This document shows positions 50,237 to 54,125 of a DNA stretch of 54,125 bases, piece by piece; position 1 is the first letter of the stretch; every line of letters begins with the position of its first letter. Both the position numbers and the translations under genes were made by a program. Where the stretch lies: NCBI GenBank assembly GCA_910588625.1, contig CAJUQN010000014.1, positions 1 through 54,125 of the forward strand. Reading direction: 5' to 3'. The notes under the pieces are model-generated. The model had not been told where the DNA came from, did no database searches, and saw nothing but the letters and a program-made list of their open reading frames with translations. This DNA comes from an uncultured Oscillospiraceae bacterium. Lineage in GTDB: Bacteria; Bacillota; Clostridia; Oscillospirales; Oscillospiraceae.

Positions 50237-50264
50237 GAGGACGACCTTCTGGTCGTCCTCCTTT
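50237..50264. terminator. Bidirectional terminator between AI-2E and chemoreceptor genes
   Basis: GAGGACGACC, loop TTCT, GGTCGTCCTC, flanked by CTTT on one side and CTTTC on the other strand. Confidence 0.85.
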
Positions 50265-50268
50265 GCGT

Positions 50269-51930
50269 TTATCTGTAGCTGAATTGCTTGAGACGGAATT
50301 TTTTGGTCTCATCCTCCAGCATATGAACCTGCTCGAACAGCTCCGAGCTGACGGCGGCGGACTCTTCGCTGCTGGCGGAGTTGGTCTGCACCACGGAGGA
50401 GATCTGACCGATGCCCTCGGACACCTGGGATAGGGATTCGGCCTCCTGGGCGATAGCGTCGGTGATGGCGGTGATGGCCTTGTTGGACTGGACAACCAAC
50501 TCCAGAGCCTTCTTCAGGGAGTCGGATACCTCACCCACGATGCGAGAGCCCCGCTGTGTGGCCTGAATAGAGTTCTCGATGAGCCCCTTGGTAGCCTTGG
50601 CTGCTTCGTCGGACTTGGAAGCCAGGCTGCGCACCTCGTCAGCCACCACGGCAAAGCCCTTGCCTGCGGACCCGGCCCGGGCGGCCTCCACGGCGGCGTT
50701 CAGCGCCAGAATGTTGGTCTGGAAGGCGATGTCCTCAATGGTGGCGATGATGCGGCCAATCTGCTCGGAGGCGTCAGAAATGTCCTCCATGGCGGACACC
50801 ATCTGCTCCATCTGTTCACTGCTCAGAGAAACCTGCTGGCTGGTGAGCTGAGCGCTGCTCTGGGCCTCTCCGGCGGCCTGAGCGTTGCGCCCGGCGCTCT
50901 TGGACAGGTCGTCCACGGTGGCGTAAACCTCCTGTACGGCACTAGCCTGCTCCGTGGCTCCCTGGGCCAGGGCCTGAGCGCCGCTGGACAGCTGTTCGGC
51001 GTGGCTGGACACCCGCTGCTCGGCCTGAACGATGTTGCCCATGGCATTGGACAGGGCGCCGGTGAACTGGTTGAGGGACTCCTCGATGGACTGGAAGTCG
51101 CCGATGTAGCGGGTAGCAGTCTCCACATCAAAGTTGCCGTGGGCCAGCTCGCCCATCACCCGGTTGATGTCGTCCACGTACTCGTGGACCTGGGCCATGG
51201 AGTCCTCCAACGTCCGGGCCAGCTGCCCCAGCTCATTCGTGGAGGAATACTCGATATTGAGGGCCAGACGGCCCTCCTGAAGAGGCTGAACGCTGGCGGT
51301 CACCAGTAGCAGCGGCTTGATGACGTACTTCAGCACGTAGATGACCAGACTAATCAGGGCAATCAGGTTGAGCACAAGGCATACTATGGTGGAGCCGTGC
51401 ATGAGAACGATGGTGTTGTTCATGCTAGTAGTGTATTCGGTGGTAAGACTCTGGCCCCGTTCCACTACCTGGTCCAGCAGACCCACCAGCTTGGTCAGGC
51501 TGACCTGAATGGTCTCCACATAATACTGCTGGCCCTTCACGCGGTTCTCCATGAACAGATCCAAGGCAGTCTGGGCAGAGGCATGGAGTTCCTTGTGAAG
51601 CGGCTCGATCTGGGAGCGCAACGCCTCCACCTCGGCATCATGCAGAGCCATCTCACTGTAAAGCCATTTGCCTAGCACGCAGCCGGTGTGGTCCATGCTG
51701 CCGGTGAATTCAGAGCCGGTATAGAGGGCGTTGCTCAGGTTGGCAGACCACTTGTAATGGGCTGTTTCCGCCTGCTGGACCTGAAACAGCATAGAAGTGG
51801 CTTGAACGTTATTCTTTTGTGCACTTTCGATGCGCAGAATATTGGCTGTGGTTACGATGCTGAACAGCAGCACGGCGATGAGCGCGCAGATGACGCGGAT
51901 CATAACCGAGCGTTTGATACTGGTACCCAT
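50269..51930 (-). CDS. Methyl-accepting chemotaxis protein with extracellular CZB-like sensor
   Basis: 553 residues. Membrane helix 1 (~10-30), an outside sensor (~32-185), membrane helix 2 (~186-212), HAMP (~213-265), then the signalling coiled coil with tip 'NILALNAAVEAARAG' that binds CheA/CheW. In the sensor, His58 ('AETAHYKW'), Cys84 ('CVLGKWL'), His112 and His116 ('EPLHKELH') match the 3His/1Cys zinc site of the CZB domain, which is usually cytoplasmic. Here it lies outside, so the receptor may sense zinc or oxidants such as hypochlorite. It has a sigma-D promoter, which places it in the motility regulon. Confidence 0.92.
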   Translation of the reverse strand: MGTSIKRSVMIRVICALIAVLLFSIVTTANILRIESAQKNNVQATSMLFQVQQAETAHYKWSANLSNALYTGSEFTGSMDHTGCVLGKWLYSEMALHDAEVEALRSQIEPLHKELHASAQTALDLFMENRVKGQQYYVETIQVSLTKLVGLLDQVVERGQSLTTEYTTSMNNTIVLMHGSTIVCLVLNLIALISLVIYVLKYVIKPLLLVTASVQPLQEGRLALNIEYSSTNELGQLARTLEDSMAQVHEYVDDINRVMGELAHGNFDVETATRYIGDFQSIEESLNQFTGALSNAMGNIVQAEQRVSSHAEQLSSGAQALAQGATEQASAVQEVYATVDDLSKSAGRNAQAAGEAQSSAQLTSQQVSLSSEQMEQMVSAMEDISDASEQIGRIIATIEDIAFQTNILALNAAVEAARAGSAGKGFAVVADEVRSLASKSDEAAKATKGLIENSIQATQRGSRIVGEVSDSLKKALELVVQSNKAITAITDAIAQEAESLSQVSEGIGQISSVVQTNSASSEESAAVSSELFEQVHMLEDETKKFRLKQFSYR

Positions 51931-52001
51931 AATATAGGTCCTCCTTTGGATATTTTTCAGGAGAGCTTATAGGACGTGTGTCGGTGTCATGCATCACCTC
52001 A

Positions 52002-52028
52002 TTATCGGCATTGTGGTCCGCCTCTGTA
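52002..52028 (-). promoter_or_regulatory. Sigma-D (flagellar) promoter of the chemoreceptor gene
   Basis: Minus strand: TACA, exactly 15 bases, then GCCGATAA. The -10 matches the sigma-28/sigma-D consensus fully and the -35 in three of four bases. It lies about 70 bases before the ATG at 51930. It implies the organism has, or had, flagella. Confidence 0.75.
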
Positions 52029-52229
52029 ACAGGGGAAACCCAGGGATTTCCGCCCATGGGGGAAATCGGAAGTCTTAGTGTTATTATATGATAAACCCGG
52101 TAGGAATGCAAGAGAAATACACAGAGAAGGGGATAGGAACTTTTTCCTCCGGAATTTCTGCAACAAGCTGTGTCAGGCAGTGGTGGCTGTGGCCTGTTCC
52201 CTGCGGCTCAGCGGCGGCACCGGCGCCGC

Positions 52230-52699
52230 CACGAGCTGGGATTGAGCGTGGGCGATATTTCCAAGGAAATCCTGGGCTCGGCCCGCTACAATGTTTTGTA
52301 TGAGATGTGCGGCCTGTGCTGGATACTGGAGCGGCTGGACAGCTTGAAGGAACGCTGTGGCCCAATTAGCGCGGTGCGGCTTCTCCGGTATCAGGAGCAG
52401 GACGACCACGCCATTGTGGAGCGGGTCAGCTGGGGCGAGGTGGCCGACGAGGAGTGGAACGGCTTCCTGCCGCTGGAGCGGCCTGTTACGCCCATCCAGC
52501 GGCGGGTATGTGCCAACCACTGGCGGGACCTGGCAGGGGAGAACGCACCCCTGCGGGCGGTGCTGAACGGGCGTCTGGCCAGTGCACCCGAGGACTTGTA
52601 TGACAGTTTCATCCGCCGGGAGCTTGACCGGATGGAGGACGAATTCAACGGGGCCCGCCTAGTGTGCGGCGTCATCGGACATCATCAGCTGGGTGAAAG
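52230..52699 (+). pseudogene. DUF1835/DUF3658 gene fragment
   Basis: From about residue 20 of a frame opening at 52170, the sequence reads 'LGLSVGDISKEI', 'YEMCGLCWILERLD', 'VSWGEVADEEWNGF', 'WRDLAGENAPLRAVLNGRL' and 'EDLYDSFIRRELDRMEDEF'. This is the pattern of DUF1835/DUF3658 proteins of clostridia from just after their N-terminal domain. The first ~90 residues are missing, and at about 52700 the frame runs straight into an IS630 transposase fragment. It is a broken gene, not a designed fusion. Between 51931 and 52170 I see only the chemoreceptor's control region. Confidence 0.6.
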
Positions 52700-53221
52700 C
52701 TCCCTGGAGAGAAAAAAGTATGGACGCAAGGCCGGAAGCCACATGGTCCTAACAGCGGAAGAACAAGACAGTATCCGGAAGGCTGTGGAAGAGAAAATAC
52801 TGGAGGATTTCGGGATTACCGGTAAGCTGTGGACGTTAGGGCGAACGCGGCAGTACATCCAGAAGCAGTTCCACAAAGCCATAAACGAGCGTACACTGTC
52901 AGACTACATGAAGCGCTGGGGCATGAGCTGCCAGCATCTGGCGAAGCGTGCCCGGAAACAGAATCCCACAGGCATCTAAAGATGGAAAAGTGAGGAATAT
53001 CCTGCTATTTCAAGACGAGCAAAAGCAGAGAATGCCATCATCTATTGGGCCGATGAGACTGGCGTAAGCAACTGTGAAATCGTAGAGCGCGGCTTTTCAC
53101 CGAAAGGCCGTCCTCCCGTGCTGCCGGTGGAAACGAAGCGGCAGCGGGTCAATATGATCTCCGCGGTCAACCGTCAGGGCAGGGTTCGTTTTATGATCTA
53201 TCAAGATACCATTTCGATGGA
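52700..53221 (+). mobile_element. IS630-family transposase remnant
   Basis: The winged-helix part ('VLTAEEQDSIRKAVEEKI', 'RTLSDYMKRWGMSCQHLAKR') is in frame with the DUF1835 fragment and stops at 52979. One frame over, from about 52993, it continues as the DDE domain: 'EEYPAISRRAKAENAIIYWA', 'DETGVSN' (first catalytic Asp), 'GFSPKGRPPVLPV', 'RVNMISAVNRQG', 'RFMIYQDT'. Homology ends near 53221, so the later catalytic residues are lost. It is frameshifted and truncated at both ends, hence inactive. From 53222 to 53335 nothing is recognised. Confidence 0.75.
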
Positions 53222-53335
53222 GAGCTGTGTATATTTTGCAACTTTGTCAACCGGTATTTCAATTTCCAGCAGCGCTAATGCCGCATCCGTGCTGCATTTT
53301 TCTTCTGCCTGGATATACTTTTCGGCCATATCCCT

Positions 53336-54124
53336 TCATTGCCCCTTTTCTATGCATAAACGTTCGACTTCTTTGACGGTCAGTCCAGTCGCAATGGCAA
53401 TCTGGTCTATGGGCAGATTGATTTTCAACAGGTTTTGGGCGATTTCAATCTTTCCTTCTGCAATTCCTTCCTGTCTCCCTTCCTCTTTCCCCTCCTGCCT
53501 TGCATGGTACAGCGCCTGCGCTTCATCGTGGCGGGCCTTCTCACGAAGCCGCTCCACCTCGCGGAACTCGGGCGAAGCCGTGATCGTATAGTACGCATTG
53601 ATCGCCTGGTTCATCGTTGGCACCCCCATTTCTTTGATCTTTTCCAAATCTTCCTCGGTTTCAGCCTTAAACAATGCCAGCCACAGCAGCAGGGTATCCT
53701 TCTCATTGACAGCATCAGGCAGCTTTCCCAATTCAAAAAAGTGAAACCCCATCTTATCCGACAATAGCGTATGGCGTGTGGTTTCCAGGGGCTGAAAGAA
53801 CGAATGGAACTCCGCACAGTCAAACAAATCGAAATCTATAATACTGATGATGATCGTGCGTGGCAGCATCGTATAGCTTTGACCTGCGTGAAGGGCTGAT
53901 GAAAACTCCTTCGCCCAGTAGAGCATGACACGCTCTGGGTAGTCCCCCTCATTGGCAACCTGCACCTCCAAATCCACAAGCTGGCCGTTTACCATCATAT
54001 TAATATCCAGCCGACAAAACTTGTCGCCAAGATTTTCCGGTGCGATTTCCTCATTGCGTATGATAAATTGCGGCTCATCGGTAGAATGAGTGGGTGGTAA
54101 AAACTGAACAAGCCCTTGGCAACA
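53336..54124 (-). CDS. Rpn-family PD-(D/E)XK nuclease/putative transposase (5' end off window)
   Basis: The frame stays open to the window's right edge, so the start lies outside; 262 residues are visible. The nuclease core has 'DKFCRLDINMMVNGQLVDLE' then 'VQV' (the catalytic D and ExQ), followed by 'YPERVMLYWAKEFSSALHAG', 'IISIIDFDLF' and 'LLSDKMGFHFFELGKL'. The C-terminus has 'EGKEEGRQEGIAEGKIEIAQ' and a final HTH-like helix pair. These are marks of the recombination-promoting nuclease (Rpn) family. Such genes are often mobile and present in several copies. It lies beside the IS630 remnant. Confidence 0.85.
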   Translation of the reverse strand, partial: CCQGLVQFLPPTHSTDEPQFIIRNEEIAPENLGDKFCRLDINMMVNGQLVDLEVQVANEGDYPERVMLYWAKEFSSALHAGQSYTMLPRTIIISIIDFDLFDCAEFHSFFQPLETTRHTLLSDKMGFHFFELGKLPDAVNEKDTLLLWLALFKAETEEDLEKIKEMGVPTMNQAINAYYTITASPEFREVERLREKARHDEAQALYHARQEGKEEGRQEGIAEGKIEIAQNLLKINLPIDQIAIATGLTVKEVERLCIEKGQ

Positions 54125-54125
54125 C

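Overview
The window comes from a GC-rich, Gram-positive anaerobe, most likely a gut clostridium of the Oscillospiraceae (Flavonifractor, Lawsonibacter or Oscillibacter-like). The evidence is strong AGGAGG ribosome sites, canonical sigma-A promoters, a CIRCE-controlled groESL, an S-layer-homology surface protein, an agr-type LytTR two-component pair, and accessory genes typical of clostridial conjugative elements. The genus is an inference from gene style, not a match to a reference.

Region 1 (1-10101, possibly to ~11930) is the right part of an integrative conjugative element. It carries the tail of a conjugation ATPase, a replication-relaxation protein, an orphan cytosine-5 DNA methyltransferase, and small accessory proteins (HTH/zinc-ribbon, SHOCT-like). 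It also carries a tightly overlapping cassette of amidoligase, gamma-glutamyl cyclotransferase-like protein, DUF5049, a 'virulence-related' protein and DUF4314. Two overlapping large serine recombinase genes follow. Just outside the recombinases lies an AT-rich 558-aa gene with a HEPN-like R-x4-H motif and a C-terminal SEC-C zinc motif, a plausible defence cargo gene.

Region 2 (~11930-13060) is a scar: a histidine-kinase gene cut by an IS5-type remnant and joined to a foreign tail.

Region 3 (13063-17055) is a signalling cluster: a hybrid PAS sensor kinase, a small PAS-like protein, and a response-regulator diguanylate cyclase with an intact GGEEF motif and I-site.

Region 4 (17451-34800) is mainly core chromosome. 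It holds a zinc-ribbon/SH3 membrane protein, a secreted barnase-like RNase with its barstar inhibitor, nrdR, groES-groEL, a DUF3796/XRE pair, a DUF5655-LytTR-GHKL kinase operon followed by a 34-codon gene, prfB, a LysM-tailed 5'-nucleotidase, an LCP cell-wall ligase and a NitT/TauT-type ABC transporter.

Region 5 (34168-44124) has a membrane protein that looks like a P-type ATPase without its DKTGT site, with a frameshifted downstream gene. It also has rlmB, ftsH, a sigma/anti-sigma pair, an SGNH lipoprotein and a fused ThrE exporter.

Region 6 (44125-54125) has a 1463-aa SLH surface protein, an AI-2E-family transporter, and a chemoreceptor with an extracellular zinc-binding-like sensor and a sigma-D (flagellar) promoter. 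It ends in another scar: a DUF1835/DUF3658 fragment fused to an IS630 remnant, then an Rpn-family nuclease running off the window.

The most unusual items are the amidoligase cassette, whose ligase shares a ~44-residue C-terminal module with a neighbouring protein; the HEPN/SEC-C gene; the pseudo-P-type ATPase; and the 34-codon gene next to the agr-type system.
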